From assembly GCA_020348925.1 (NCBI GenBank), contig CP070758.1, positions 402,497 through 466,496 on the forward strand: a stretch of DNA of 64,000 nucleotides, in the 5' to 3' direction. The notes below the pieces were generated by a model. The model made no database searches. It was not told the DNA's origin and worked only from the letters and a program-made list of their open reading frames with translations. Shown here piece after piece: positions 8,608 through 17,950 of this stretch. Position 1 is the first letter of the stretch. Each line of letters begins with the position of its first letter. A program made the position numbers and the translations under genes. This DNA is from Gemmatimonadota bacterium (GTDB lineage: Bacteria > JBHIER01 > G020348925).

Positions 8608-8943
8608 ATGGAAACGGGAAACAAGCGTTGGACACAAAAATCATTCGATGATCTCATTCGCAATTCTGAAAAACCCGTGCTCGTCGATTTCTGGGCGGCG
8701 TGGTGCGGTCCCTGTAAAATGGTTTCACCTGTGATAGAACGGATAGCGAAGGACTATTCGGGGCGAATGACGACGGTTAAGGTGAATGTTGATAAGAAAC
8801 CTCATATTGCGGTCCAGTACCGGATAGAGAGCATCCCGACCATTATGATGTTTTGGAGGGGGGGGCCGATTATGCGAGTAGCTGGAGCGCAGTCGCAGGC
8901 GCAGCTCCAGCGGCACATTGATGATGCGCTCTCTGATATCTGA
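8608..8943 (+). CDS. trxA: Thioredoxin
   Basis: This is a 111-residue cytoplasmic thioredoxin of normal length. It has the canonical active site FWAAWCGPCK (Cys33, Cys36), the cis-Pro loop SIPT and a C-terminal helix. It reduces protein disulfides using thioredoxin reductase, which is not present in this window. The ATG is preceded by a G-rich site (GTGGGGGG). It stands between the cohesin gene terminator and a membrane protein gene on the same strand. Confidence 0.95.
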   Translation: METGNKRWTQKSFDDLIRNSEKPVLVDFWAAWCGPCKMVSPVIERIAKDYSGRMTTVKVNVDKKPHIAVQYRIESIPTIMMFWRGGPIMRVAGAQSQAQLQRHIDDALSDI

Positions 8944-9012
8944 TGGTTAAAATTGGAAGAAGACCACTCGTTCTTTTGACGTTTGTGTTTCTCTGACAAA
9001 GGAGGTGGGAAA

Positions 9013-9753
9013 ATGAAACATCTTCGGTGGCAAATAGTTCTGGGTATTGTGTTGGTCGTTTTGTCTGCGCTCATATATGTGATTCATTTTTTCATCTTCA
9101 AGGATTCTCATCATATCTTTATTTATATGGTCGGAGACATAGCCTTTGTTCCCGTTGAGGTATTGCTCGTCACTCTGATCATACATCGATTGCTGGGCGA
9201 ACGAGAGAAACGACACAAATTGGAAAAACTGAACATGGTCATAGGAGCATTCTTCAGCGAAGTGGGGACAAGGCTCCTTGTCTCTTTTTCGGACTTTGAT
9301 CCGAATTTGGATAACATCAGAAACAATCTCATAATAACCGGCGAATGGTCTGATAAAGAGTTCACAGCGGTGAGCGGACGTCTTAAAAACTATGGATATT
9401 CTGTCGAAATTGATAAATTCAACCTTGAGGAACTCAAAATTTTTCTTATAGAAAAGAGAGATTTTCTCGTGCGACTGTTGGAAAATCCGAACCTCCTGGA
9501 ACACGAATCCTTCACCGGTCTTCTCAGGGCCGTCTTTCATCTGACCGAGGAACTGGAATGCCGAGACGATGTCCGGGCATTGCAGGATTCGGATTGTCAG
9601 CATATCGCGGGTGACATAAGAAGAGCATACGTCTTGTTGGTACATCAGTGGCTGGACTACATGAAGTATCTGAAAAACAACTATCCGTTTCTTTTCTCGC
9701 TGGCGATGAGGACGAATCCCTTTGACCAGAGCGCATCGCCAATTGTGAAGTGA
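9013..9753 (+). CDS. Conserved membrane protein of unknown function
   Basis: The protein has 246 residues. The ATG at 9013 follows AAAGGAGGTGGG; an in-frame ATG at 8983 has no ribosome site. Two N-terminal transmembrane helices (about 8-28 and 36-60) flank a short loop with HHIFIY. They are followed by a soluble, mainly helical domain of about 180 residues, rich in Glu, Leu and Arg and including an RLLGEREKRHKLEKL amphipathic helix. I do not recognise a named family. The two-helix-plus-cytoplasmic-domain layout suggests a membrane-bound sensor or scaffold. Confidence 0.75.
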   Translation: MKHLRWQIVLGIVLVVLSALIYVIHFFIFKDSHHIFIYMVGDIAFVPVEVLLVTLIIHRLLGEREKRHKLEKLNMVIGAFFSEVGTRLLVSFSDFDPNLDNIRNNLIITGEWSDKEFTAVSGRLKNYGYSVEIDKFNLEELKIFLIEKRDFLVRLLENPNLLEHESFTGLLRAVFHLTEELECRDDVRALQDSDCQHIAGDIRRAYVLLVHQWLDYMKYLKNNYPFLFSLAMRTNPFDQSASPIVK

Positions 9754-10071
9754 GCTTCACTGTTGGTTCAAATTCGTGAGTATTTGTTAAAGCCATGAAT
9801 CACAGAAAACATCCTTAAAAAGAAAATCTCTTTTCTGAAGACTGATTTTAAAGAAAATCAACACCGTTTAATACTATACATTTTCTTTGATATTACACTT
9901 TTAGAATTTATTAAAAATCTTAAAAACGTCGAGCTGAAAAGCCAGGTTTTTTACTCAAGTTCGAAGGAGTATTTTTACAAGTCTTTTTTACTGAAAAATG
10001 GGTAGCGAGTTGTTTCAAACCCCTTTAGATTCTCATCAGAAAAACGGTTTTTGTCCACACGTTTCTCTAAG
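9754..10071. other. AT-rich intergenic region, nothing recognised
   Basis: This is a stretch of about 320 bp between two convergent genes. It is AT-rich with small inverted repeats such as TGATTTT/AAAATCA near 9841-9860, but no clear terminator and no plausible gene. Confidence 0.4.
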
Positions 10072-10680
10072 CTATGAAACACGGGGTTTTTTGAGGAAAT
10101 ATCGAAGGAGAAATCCTGCGAGAATAATAAGGATTCCTGTAAGAACAATTCGACTGTATGTGCTGAGAACGGTCTTCACCGCCAACCAATTTGCGCCCAC
10201 AAAAATTCCTGCCGAAATGATGAATCCGTTCCAGACTCCAATGCTGATGATGCTGTAGAGCATCACTTTTCCCCGGGGCATGTTTCCGATGCCGGCGGCC
10301 AAGGCTACGACGGAACGCACCCCTGCAAGAAAACGGTTGGCCAGAACCACTTTGGGACCATATCGTTCGAACCAACCCTCCACCTTTCCCAGCCTTTGAG
10401 CGGAAAGAAACGAGGCCTCCTTTTTGATGAAAAAATTTCTCCCTTTACTCAACCCGAGATAATAAATCACCATGAATCCAGTAAAACTACCCGCCACGGT
10501 GGCTATATAAACAGGGACTACGCTCAACTCTCCCCGGCCTGCAAGATAGGCGCCAAAGAGCACTACCGTGTCTCCAGGGATAGGAGGGAAGATATTCTCA
10601 ACAAAGGCACTGATAAAAAGGAAAGAGTAGGCCATCAGTGGTCCGTGTGTTGAGATGAGATTGAGGAAAAAGTCGACCAA
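10072..10680 (-). CDS. DedA-family (SNARE-associated/VTT) membrane protein
   Basis: This 202-residue integral membrane protein has the DedA signature: ENIFPPIPGDTVV near residues 28-40, a re-entrant glycine-rich segment, and the later NRFLAGVRSVVALAAG motif with its conserved Arg. It has about four to five hydrophobic segments. DedA proteins act in membrane homeostasis, and several are undecaprenyl-phosphate or phospholipid flippases. The first codon used here is TTG with no clear ribosome site, so the start may be slightly off. It faces ispF with a 215-bp gap that contains short inverted repeats. Confidence 0.9.
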   Translation of the reverse strand: MVDFFLNLISTHGPLMAYSFLFISAFVENIFPPIPGDTVVLFGAYLAGRGELSVVPVYIATVAGSFTGFMVIYYLGLSKGRNFFIKKEASFLSAQRLGKVEGWFERYGPKVVLANRFLAGVRSVVALAAGIGNMPRGKVMLYSIISIGVWNGFIISAGIFVGANWLAVKTVLSTYSRIVLTGILIILAGFLLRYFLKKPRVS

Positions 10681-10718
10681 TGTTTAAAGACCGGACGATA
10701 AATTTATTTCTCTTGTTC

Positions 10719-10799
10719 CCAAACTCAGTTTGGAAACACAAATGAAGTGGAAAACTGAGTTTCCCTTCTACTCTCCGTTCCTAAACAGGAATTTGAGAG
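10719..10799. repeat. Cluster of short inverted repeats (CCAAACTCNGTTTGG type)
   Basis: The gap between dedA and ispF holds CCAAACTCAGTTTGG (10719-10733), GGAAAACTGAGTTTCCC (10749-10765) and a CTCTC...TTCCT/AGGAA...GAGAG hairpin (10771-10799). The first two share the AAACT(C/G)AGTTT core in related orientations. They resemble degenerate copies of a small interspersed palindromic repeat; a transcriptional role is not evident. Confidence 0.4.
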
Positions 10800-10895
10800 C
10801 CAGTGTAGAAACCTCTTTCAGGACCAAAATGACTTCGATAATATGAAAAAATCCAAAGTCCTCTACTATGAATCCCGGGGTTCAGTAATCTTTAC

Positions 10896-11369
10896 TCAAT
10901 CCTTTTCAACCAAGGCAATCGCATAAGCCACCATACCCAATCCTTGACCAGAAAACCCCAATCCTTCGGTCGTACTTGCCTTTATTGATACTTTCGAAAC
11001 TTCGATCTTGAGGGAGTTGGCGATGTTCTGTCTCATGAGGGGGATATGGGGAGCCATAATCGGCTCTTGAGCAACTATTGTTGTGTCAATATTTTCAACG
11101 GTGAATTTTTCATCAATAAGAAGTTTCGACACTTTTTCAAGGAAAACGAGACTGGATATGTTTGTATACCTGGGATCAGAGTCAGGGAAATGTTGACCTA
11201 TATCCCCCAATGCCGCAGCCCCTAAAAGAGCGTCGCAGATAGCATGGCACAGGACGTCGGCATCGGAATGGCCGGAAAGCCCTTTTTCAAAAGGAATGGT
11301 AACTCCGCCCAGAACGAGGGTTCGTCCTTCGACAAGTTTGTGAACATCATATCCGAAACCAATACGCAC
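10896..11369 (-). CDS. ispF: 2-C-methyl-D-erythritol 2,4-cyclodiphosphate synthase
   Basis: This 157-residue enzyme of the MEP (non-mevalonate) isoprenoid pathway cyclises CDP-ME 2-phosphate to MEcPP, releasing CMP. It shows the N-terminal metal-site motif GYDVHKL (Asp8, His10), the loop [12 protein letters not shown] with further zinc ligands, and the C-terminal [13 protein letters not shown]. The GTG start overlaps the ispD stop by one base (TAGTG) and is preceded by AGGAGAGG within ispD, so the two are translationally coupled. Confidence 0.97.
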   Translation of the reverse strand: MRIGFGYDVHKLVEGRTLVLGGVTIPFEKGLSGHSDADVLCHAICDALLGAAALGDIGQHFPDSDPRYTNISSLVFLEKVSKLLIDEKFTVENIDTTIVAQEPIMAPHIPLMRQNIANSLKIEVSKVSIKASTTEGLGFSGQGLGMVAYAIALVEKD

Positions 11370-12058
11370 TATCCTCTCCTCTGCACCAAGATCTTTTCCG
11401 CCAAATAGAGGTCTTCCTGCGTGGTAATTTTAATATTATCGTACGATCCTTCGAGAATCTTTACTTTACCCCCCAATCTCTCCACCAACGAGGCATCGTC
11501 CGTTCCCCAGAATTGATCCCCGTATGCTTTTTCGTAAGCTTTCATAATTAAATCATACGAAAACGTCTGAGGTGTTTGCACCATCCATAATTTTGATCGA
11601 TCCAGAGTTGCGATGATGAATCCGGCTTCTCCCCTCTTGATGGTATCCTTCGGAGGGATGGCCGCGATCACAGCCTGATGCTCTTGACACAGTTCAATCG
11701 AACGAGCGATCAATTCAACCCTCACGAAAGGCCGTACGCCGTCATGGATCACAACGATATCGCAGCCATCACTCACCGCTCTGAGACCATTGTAGACCGA
11801 ATCCTGGCGCTGTTCACCTCCGCCAACGACCTTTTTCACCTTTTTGTAACCGAAGGCGTCGACAATCTCAGAAGAACACCAGCTCACCTTGTCCTCTGAA
11901 ATGACCACTATTATATGGTCCACGGAACCGCAATTCTCGAAGACGTCAAGCGTGCGTGACAGGATCGGTCGGCCTCTCAAAGGGTAAAAGGGCTTGTGAA
12001 TCTCACTTTTCAGGCGAGTTCCTTTTCCAGCCGCAGGAATGATGGCGACTACGCTCAT
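11369..12058 (-). CDS. ispD: 2-C-methyl-D-erythritol 4-phosphate cytidylyltransferase
   Basis: This 229-residue nucleotidyltransferase joins CTP and MEP to give CDP-ME, two steps before IspF. The N-terminal glycine-rich nucleotide loop [11 protein letters not shown] is present. So are the central [11 protein letters not shown] segment and the [10 protein letters not shown] motif with following acidic residues of the active site. It is immediately upstream of ispF and overlaps it by one base. The bifunctional ispDF fusion seen in some bacteria is therefore split here but coupled. Confidence 0.96.
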   Translation of the reverse strand: MSVVAIIPAAGKGTRLKSEIHKPFYPLRGRPILSRTLDVFENCGSVDHIIVVISEDKVSWCSSEIVDAFGYKKVKKVVGGGEQRQDSVYNGLRAVSDGCDIVVIHDGVRPFVRVELIARSIELCQEHQAVIAAIPPKDTIKRGEAGFIIATLDRSKLWMVQTPQTFSYDLIMKAYEKAYGDQFWGTDDASLVERLGGKVKILEGSYDNIKITTQEDLYLAEKILVQRRG

Positions 12059-12082
12059 TCAGCAATCCCTTAAGGAAAGGGG

Positions 12083-12170
12083 TTGAGGATTCCAGGATTC
12101 GAGGGTTCGAGAGATGTTCGAATCTGTCTTTTACTCGGTCCTTCGGCTCCTCGAATCCCGGGACCCTCAA
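12083..12170. repeat. Imperfect 21-bp inverted repeat between queA and ispD
   Basis: 12083-12103 (TTGAGGATTCCAGGATTCGAG) matches the reverse complement of 12150-12170 at about 17 of 21 positions. It separates the queA stop from ispD and lacks a T-run. It may be a genome-wide GGATTCGAGG-type interspersed repeat rather than a terminator. Confidence 0.45.
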
Positions 12171-13198
12171 AGTATCAACATGGCATCGCCGTAACTGTAG
12201 AATCGATACCTTTGTTCAATCGCCTTCTGATATGCCTCCAGAATGAATTCCCTGTCGGCAAAAGCGCTCACGAGCATGATTAAAGTCGAGCGGGGCAGGT
12301 GGAAGTTCGTCACAAGGCAATTGACAATACGAAAGGGAAATGGTGGATAAATATACATGTCCGTCCACCCTGTCCTATGAACAAGACGACCTCCACTGTC
12401 CACAGCAGTTTCCAGGGCTTTCACCGTCGTCGTCCCAATGGCCATAATCCTCGCCTTTTTCTTTTTCGCTCTATTTATGATCTCTGCCGTTTCAGTGGAT
12501 ATCTCGAAATATTCGGCTTCCATGGGATATTCCCGAGGATCATCCGTCGTCACCGGGCGAAAGGTTCCGGGTCCCACGTGAAGAAGAATAGGTACAATAT
12601 GCACGTGCTTCCGCTTTATTGTCCCCAACAAATCATCGGTGAAGTGGAGACCGGCTGTCGGAGCAGCAACTGCCCCCGGAATCTTAGCATAGACCGTCTG
12701 GTACCTGATCCGGTCCGTATCGACAGGTTCACGTTTGACATAAGGAGGAAGGGGGACCTCGCCCCAGTTTGTTATCAACTCCTCAATGTCCACACCTTCT
12801 TCAAACTGGATCAGGCGTTTTCCGTCATTCATCCGATCAACGATCTCTCCGGTAAAAGCATCCGCCCCAAAGCTCACGCGTAATCCCTTCTGAGTCCTTC
12901 TGCCGGGTTGAACCAGTGCCTCCCAGAGACCTTTTTTCTGCTCCCTCAGAAGGAAGATTTCAACTGTTCCGCCGGTCGGAATGCGTTTCCCCCTCAATCG
13001 GGCCGGGAAAACCTTCGTCTCGTTGACGACAAGGCAATCGCCTGCATTGAGGTATTCGACGATGTCTCGAAAACGCCGATGCTCGATGCTTTTCCTCGGT
13101 CGATCAAGCACCATGAGCCGCGACTCATCGCGCTTCACCGCAGGGAACTGGGCGATGAGCTCCTGGGGCAACTGATAATCGAAATCCGATGTTTTCAT
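12167..13198 (-). CDS. queA: S-adenosylmethionine:tRNA ribosyltransferase-isomerase
   Basis: This 343-residue enzyme transfers and isomerises the ribosyl part of AdoMet onto preQ1-modified tRNA, forming epoxyqueuosine. Family signatures seen are the N-terminal FDYQLPQELIAQFP, VVNETKVFPARL, GAVAAPTAGLHFT and HVGPGTFRPV, and the C-terminal TNFHLPRSTLIMLVSAF. It starts 1 nt after the stop of the DUF2905 gene, so ruvB, the DUF2905 gene and queA form one operon, an order common in bacteria. No other queuosine gene is in the window. Confidence 0.97.
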   Translation of the reverse strand: MKTSDFDYQLPQELIAQFPAVKRDESRLMVLDRPRKSIEHRRFRDIVEYLNAGDCLVVNETKVFPARLRGKRIPTGGTVEIFLLREQKKGLWEALVQPGRRTQKGLRVSFGADAFTGEIVDRMNDGKRLIQFEEGVDIEELITNWGEVPLPPYVKREPVDTDRIRYQTVYAKIPGAVAAPTAGLHFTDDLLGTIKRKHVHIVPILLHVGPGTFRPVTTDDPREYPMEAEYFEISTETAEIINRAKKKKARIMAIGTTTVKALETAVDSGGRLVHRTGWTDMYIYPPFPFRIVNCLVTNFHLPRSTLIMLVSAFADREFILEAYQKAIEQRYRFYSYGDAMLIL

Positions 13199-13199
13199 C

Positions 13200-13424
13200 T
13201 CATCGTCTCAGAAAAATGTTGAGAAGAACGGTCAGTAGGACGCTTAAAATCAGGCACGTCATGATAGGAAAGTGGAAGCTAAAACCGGGTTTGTGGATAT
13301 GAATATCTCCAGGGAGTCGGCCTAAAAAAGGAACCTTTCCTGCGAGAAGAAGAGCAGCACCGAGAAGGGTTAACAGCAATCCTGCGAAGAGAATAATTTT
13401 TCCAAAACCGGAAATATCCATCAT
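13200..13424 (-). CDS. DUF2905 small membrane protein
   Basis: This is a 74-residue protein with two hydrophobic helices (about 7-28 and 52-70). They flank the family signature KVPFLGRLPGDI, which is typical of DUF2905 proteins. The function is unknown. It is tightly packed between ruvB (12-nt gap) and queA (1-nt gap), which fits co-transcription. Confidence 0.88.
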   Translation of the reverse strand: MMDISGFGKIILFAGLLLTLLGAALLLAGKVPFLGRLPGDIHIHKPGFSFHFPIMTCLILSVLLTVLLNIFLRR

Positions 13425-13436
13425 TGATAAACACCT

Positions 13437-14459
13437 TTAGAACAATTTCTCCTGCAGGCCCTCTGCCGGTGAGAGGTTGAAGTGTTTGTAAGCCAATCCT
13501 GTCGCCTCCCGACCTCGAGGTGTGCGGTTGATAAAGCCCTCTTGAATAAGGTAGGGCTCGTACACCTCCTCAATCGTATCGCTCTCCTCGCCGACAGCGA
13601 CAGCAATCGTGTTGATACCGACAGGACCCCCGTTAAACTTTTCGATAATAGTCCGGAGAATCCTTTTGTCCATTTCATCCAAACCCACCTCATCCACCTC
13701 CAGCATCTCGAGAGCCTCTCTGGCCACACCCTCCGTGATTTTTCCGTCAGCTCTCACCTGGGCGAAATCCCTCGTTCTGCGTAACAGTCGGTTCGCGATC
13801 CGAGGTGTACCGCGCGCCCGCTTGGCGATTTCCATGGCGCCTCCATCGTCGATATCCACTCCGAGGATCCGTGCCGAACGCCCAAGAATTTGAAAGAGCT
13901 CCCCCGGAGAATAGAACCCAAGCCGATTTGTCACTCCAAACCTGGCCCGCATCGGCGACGTAATGAGGCCGGCGCGTGTCGTCGCCCCAATGAGGGTAAA
14001 ACGCTGAATGTTCAGTTTGATCGACCTGGCGCTCGGACCCTTATCGATCATAATATCCAAAGCATAGTCTTCCATTGCCGGATAGAGGTATTCCTCGACG
14101 ACATGGTTCAAACGATGGATCTCATCGATAAAAAGAACATCGAATTCCTTGAGGTTGGTCAGAATTCCAGCCAGATCTCCAGGGCGTTCTAAAACCGGAC
14201 CAGACGTCGCTTTGATGTCAACATCCAACTCCTTGGCAATAATATGGGCTAAGGTCGTCTTGCCCAGTCCGGGCGGACCGTAGAAAAGAACATGATCTAA
14301 CGCTTCACTCCGCTCTTTGGTCGCCTGAATGAAGATGCGCATGTTTTCCTTTATTTTGTCCTGTCCGACAAAATCCTCGAACCGGCTAGGTCGTAACGAA
14401 CGTTCAAATTCGAAATCATCGTCAAAGCCCTCGGGTGCCGTTATGCGCAGCCTCACCAC
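13437..14459 (-). CDS. ruvB: Holliday junction branch-migration DNA helicase RuvB
   Basis: This 340-residue AAA+ motor has Walker [10 protein letters not shown], Walker [10 protein letters not shown] and sensor/arginine-finger segments GATTRAG and SPMRARFG. Its C-terminal winged helix includes [14 protein letters not shown]. It drives branch migration with RuvA during recombination repair; ruvA and ruvC are not in this window. The first codons are GTG GTG directly overlapping an AGGAGG, so the true start could be the second GTG at 14456. It heads a minus-strand operon with the DUF2905 gene and queA. Confidence 0.97.
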   Translation of the reverse strand: MVRLRITAPEGFDDDFEFERSLRPSRFEDFVGQDKIKENMRIFIQATKERSEALDHVLFYGPPGLGKTTLAHIIAKELDVDIKATSGPVLERPGDLAGILTNLKEFDVLFIDEIHRLNHVVEEYLYPAMEDYALDIMIDKGPSARSIKLNIQRFTLIGATTRAGLITSPMRARFGVTNRLGFYSPGELFQILGRSARILGVDIDDGGAMEIAKRARGTPRIANRLLRRTRDFAQVRADGKITEGVAREALEMLEVDEVGLDEMDKRILRTIIEKFNGGPVGINTIAVAVGEESDTIEEVYEPYLIQEGFINRTPRGREATGLAYKHFNLSPAEGLQEKLF

Positions 14460-14601
14460 CTCCTCAAAATAAGTTCTTTCACGTCAAATCTACCGGTCTA
14501 TAATAATTCTTTTTCAAAATCTTCTTCTTTCCTCGAAACTCCTTGGCTCCAGCACGCATCTTCTCATTTCTGAAACGTGCCGCTGTCGAGGTGTCCCTCT
14601 C

Positions 14602-15117
14602 TTATCGTGAGACAGAATTTAGAGCGTCGATAAGATTTTTCGCATCGAAGCCTAGTCTCTGGGCCTCTTGCGCCTCTTTCCAGGCGAGATCGTATTGCTT
14701 TGTCTCGTAGTACGTCGCACCCAAATTATAGTGCGCTTCCGGCATGTTGGGATTTATGCTCAATGCTTTCTTGTAAGACGAAATTGCCTGGTTGAAGGAA
14801 CGTCGGTCGTAGTATAGAGAGGCTAAGTTATAATGGGCTTCACCAAGATTCGGATCCAATCTGATAGCCTCATTGTATTCTTGTATCGCCAGATCCTGTT
14901 GATTGTCTTTGGAATATGCCAAACCAAGGTTGTTATGTGCCGAGGCCCAATCCGGCTTTCTCTTAATGGCCTTCTGATACTCCTCTATGGCTTCGGCATA
15001 AAGACCTTGTTCAAAAAGCATATCACCCTGATCAAAGTGTTTCTGGGGATTTTCTCCACAACCGATCCAGAGGATCAGGGACATGGCCAGAAACAGGTCA
15101 AGAACGTCGATTTTCAT
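14602..15117 (-). CDS. TPR-repeat lipoprotein
   Basis: The protein has 171 residues. The ATG at 15117 is preferred because GAGGGGA lies before it and because it gives a clean lipoprotein signal (ILWIGC, lipidated Cys20). A longer in-frame reading from 15243 has no sorting logic. After the signal come at least four tetratricopeptide repeats (EAIEEYQKAIKRKPDWASAHNNLGLAY and three similar units). TPR arrays mediate protein-protein contacts. It probably sits in a periplasm-facing membrane leaflet; partners are unknown. Confidence 0.85.
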   Translation of the reverse strand: MKIDVLDLFLAMSLILWIGCGENPQKHFDQGDMLFEQGLYAEAIEEYQKAIKRKPDWASAHNNLGLAYSKDNQQDLAIQEYNEAIRLDPNLGEAHYNLASLYYDRRSFNQAISSYKKALSINPNMPEAHYNLGATYYETKQYDLAWKEAQEAQRLGFDAKNLIDALNSVSR

Positions 15118-15509
15118 GGGATCCCCTCTTTGCTGAGTGCCTTCCTCAAAAACAGTTTCTTTATATTTACTGAGACCTACGCAAAGAATCTCTGGCAGGA
15201 TACTCCTCATGAGATAAAAATTTCTCATCCCTGCTCCTTGCATACCAAATGCAACACAAACTGTTATGGAACGCAGGGTCTATCCCACGTGTTGAGAGAA
15301 GCCTCGTACCTTTAAAAATGCAAAGAGCAATAATATGCTGAAGCATCCAGAGTAAAATCGCAGATACAATCTAAGCCACCTCTTTGAGAAAGTCAAGGTT
15401 TTTGACCGTTGACAATAGCCCCCTGAACGATTACATTTGATAATGCATTCAGCTGCTTTCGTCCCTCTGCGATAACAGGCAGAAAGTGGCCAGGGAAAAA
15501 GGAGCGGAA

Positions 15510-15788
15510 ATGAAATCGAGAGCACATATCTTTGTGAGCGGCGTTGTTCAAGGAGTATATTATAGAGATTTTACTCAATCGCATGCCACCGCCATGGAAC
15601 TGACGGGTTGGGTGAGAAACATAGATGACGGGCGTGTTGAAATAACGGTCGAGGGCGAAAGGGATAGGATCGATCATCTGGTCGAACGATTGCGATCTGG
15701 ACCGCCGGCATCCAGAGTCGATGATGTTCAGGTGGACTGGGAGGAATACTCGGGTGGATTCTCAAATTTTCAAGTCCGATACTCTTGA
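15510..15788 (+). CDS. acyP: Acylphosphatase
   Basis: This 92-residue enzyme hydrolyses acyl phosphates such as acetyl phosphate and 1,3-bisphosphoglycerate. The signature HIFVSGVVQGVYYRDF contains the catalytic Arg. GWVRNIDDGRVEI with the catalytic Asn follows, as does a C-terminal beta strand. The ATG at 15510 is chosen for its AAAGGAGCGG site; an in-frame GTG 24 nt upstream lacks one. In the usual family sequence the loop is GVFFR; here it is GVYYR, a conservative change. It is monocistronic with its own terminator. Confidence 0.94.
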   Translation: MKSRAHIFVSGVVQGVYYRDFTQSHATAMELTGWVRNIDDGRVEITVEGERDRIDHLVERLRSGPPASRVDDVQVDWEEYSGGFSNFQVRYS

Positions 15789-15873
15789 AAACGGTGCAGT
15801 GTCCGCAAGAGATGAATTTCCTTCCCCAGAAACATTTTGGCCGATTCGGGTGTCTTATTTTAGAGAACATAGG

Positions 15874-15912
15874 CAGGCAAATGGGGTAAAACGTCTACCC
15901 TTTTTTTGTCTG
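15874..15912 (+). terminator. Terminator hairpin after acyP
   Basis: GGGTA (15884-15888) pairs with TACCC (15896-15900) and is followed by TTTTTTT. The flanks CAGGCAAA and TTTGTCTG extend the stem with one G:U. Bases 15789-16124 hold no other recognised element. Confidence 0.75.
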
Positions 15913-16124
15913 CGGTGAAAAAAATTGCGAAGGGATAGATCACAATTCCTTCTGTTTCGGAAGCACGAAGTACGTATGCTCTTATGAAAGTATATTTATC
16001 GATTTGAGAAAAATCGAGTACAGGAATCTTCAGGCCCTGATACACAACTTTAGACGAAACAGAGGAACTTCGAACATAGGAAGAATAGGACTGCGTCATT
16101 CTCTCTATCATGGAGGTGAGGGTA

Positions 16125-17864
16125 ATGCAAAAGAGCCCGAAAAAGCACTTTTCGAATCTCTTGGGAATCATAACATTCATGGAAATCCTTCTTGTCTGTG
16201 GTGTCGGCGCAAGTGACGCTCAGAAAAACGTTGTGGACATCCGAAACATTGGCCATCGAAACTGGAAAATGGAAACATTCTCTATCGATAAGAAACTGGA
16301 TCTCAATATTGAAGCCCGTGGAGCTGGCGACCGCTGGCATGATTATATGTACGCATACGCATGGATTTTAGATGCTCAGAGCAGGGATGTCGTCTGGGAG
16401 ATGAACCTTGACAATACGCATGAGCGATCACGCCGCAGGGAGTTGGAATATGAGGGTTCTCTGACACTCCCGGAAGGCGATTATGAGGTTTACTTTGCCA
16501 TTTCTCCCTTTAACTATAAGGACATTCACATAGAGGGATTGGGAGAACTCCTTGACGGACTTTTCCGGGGTTTTAAAGAGAAGCGCTACTCCAGAGACTG
16601 GGGGATCACGATTGAAGTGCAGAATGAAAAAGACATGAAGTATGTTCATGAGTACGATCCAAAACGACGAGACGAAAGAGTGATCGTTCAGATGACTCGC
16701 ATGGATGACGACGAGATTCGAAAAGAGGGCTTTCGCTTGAAAGAACCAATGACTGTCAGAGTGTATGCCATAGGTGAAGGGAGTCGAAGCGATCGCGAAA
16801 TGTATGACTATGGTTGGATCGTGGATACCAAAACACGTGAACGAATCTGGGAGATGACACCCAGAAATACAGATCATTCTGGTGGAGCTGATAAGAACCT
16901 CCAGTATGATGATGAGATTACGCTCTCAGCTGGAAGTTATATGGTCTACTATGTCACGGATGGTTCTCACTCCTATGAGAGGTGGAACGCCCAACCACCC
17001 TACGATCCCACTCACTGGGGTATAACACTCTGGGGGGCACGTTCGGATTTCAGCCCTCAATATATCGTTCCGTACGAAGAGTCGGAGGAGAGAACGCCTG
17101 TCGTGGAGATAATCCGAATGCGAGATGACGAATTTGAAAGTCATGGATTCACTCTCACAAGACCGGGCAATCTTCACATTTACGCTTTTGGCGAATACAG
17201 CAGCGGCCGGTTTTTTGATTACGGAGGTATTATTGACGCTCAAACAAGAGTTAAGGTCTGGGATATGACACGCTGGAATACAAGACATGCAGGGGGCGCT
17301 GAAAAGAACCGGCTTTTCGACGACATCGTCCACTTTGAAGCCGGAGACTACATCGTTTACTATATCACCGATGGCTCTCACGCCTATCGTTCCTGGAATG
17401 CGGGTCCCCCCTACGACCCGGAATCTTGGGGAATTACGATTTGGGCTACGGATGACGGCTTCACTCAGGATGATGTCCTTGAATATCGCGAGCGTGAGGA
17501 CCCTGACATTCTCGTGAACCTCACGAGCCTTGGTAATAGGGAACGCCGGAGAGATCGTTTCTACCTGGATAAAACGACAAAGATCCGTGTTCACGCCATA
17601 GGTGAAGGTGACCGAGACGAGATGTACGATTACGGCTGGATCGAAGATGATCGAGGACGCATCGTCTGGGAGATGACCTATAGGAACACTGAACACGCTG
17701 GAGGTGCTCGCAAAAATAGACTTTTCAATGATACAATAATTTTAGAGACTGGAGATTACGAAGTACACTTCGTAACCGACGGCTCTCATTCCTTTGAAAA
17801 ATGGAATTCAAATCCTCCTGATGATCCATTCCACTGGGGAATCATTGTGATGAAGGAGGATTAG
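16125..17864 (+). CDS. Secreted protein built of four tandem ~115-residue repeats
   Basis: This is a 579-residue exported protein. The ATG at 16125 is preferred because GGAGGTGAGG precedes it. After a signal peptide (about 1-32) the whole protein is four homologous units. Each shows a conserved run: an 'AIGEG' strand, then MYDYGWI with a D, then VWEM, N-T-x-H-(A/S)-G-G-A, an acidic DD, AG(D/S)Y-V-Y, (V/I)TDGSHS and finally WN-x2-PP-DP-x2-WGI. The first unit is the most diverged and lacks GGA and TDGSHS. I do not recognise a named family. The aromatic and acidic motifs suggest a beta-rich binding module, perhaps for carbohydrate or calcium. Confidence 0.85.
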   Translation: MQKSPKKHFSNLLGIITFMEILLVCGVGASDAQKNVVDIRNIGHRNWKMETFSIDKKLDLNIEARGAGDRWHDYMYAYAWILDAQSRDVVWEMNLDNTHERSRRRELEYEGSLTLPEGDYEVYFAISPFNYKDIHIEGLGELLDGLFRGFKEKRYSRDWGITIEVQNEKDMKYVHEYDPKRRDERVIVQMTRMDDDEIRKEGFRLKEPMTVRVYAIGEGSRSDREMYDYGWIVDTKTRERIWEMTPRNTDHSGGADKNLQYDDEITLSAGSYMVYYVTDGSHSYERWNAQPPYDPTHWGITLWGARSDFSPQYIVPYEESEERTPVVEIIRMRDDEFESHGFTLTRPGNLHIYAFGEYSSGRFFDYGGIIDAQTRVKVWDMTRWNTRHAGGAEKNRLFDDIVHFEAGDYIVYYITDGSHAYRSWNAGPPYDPESWGITIWATDDGFTQDDVLEYREREDPDILVNLTSLGNRERRRDRFYLDKTTKIRVHAIGEGDRDEMYDYGWIEDDRGRIVWEMTYRNTEHAGGARKNRLFNDTIILETGDYEVHFVTDGSHSFEKWNSNPPDDPFHWGIIVMKED

Positions 17865-17950
17865 ATCAGAAGGTCCCTGCAGCCAGAATAGTCCTCGAAA
17901 TATCTTGGGAAAAGAGCCATGCCTTGATTAACCGCACTCAAAAAACTTTC

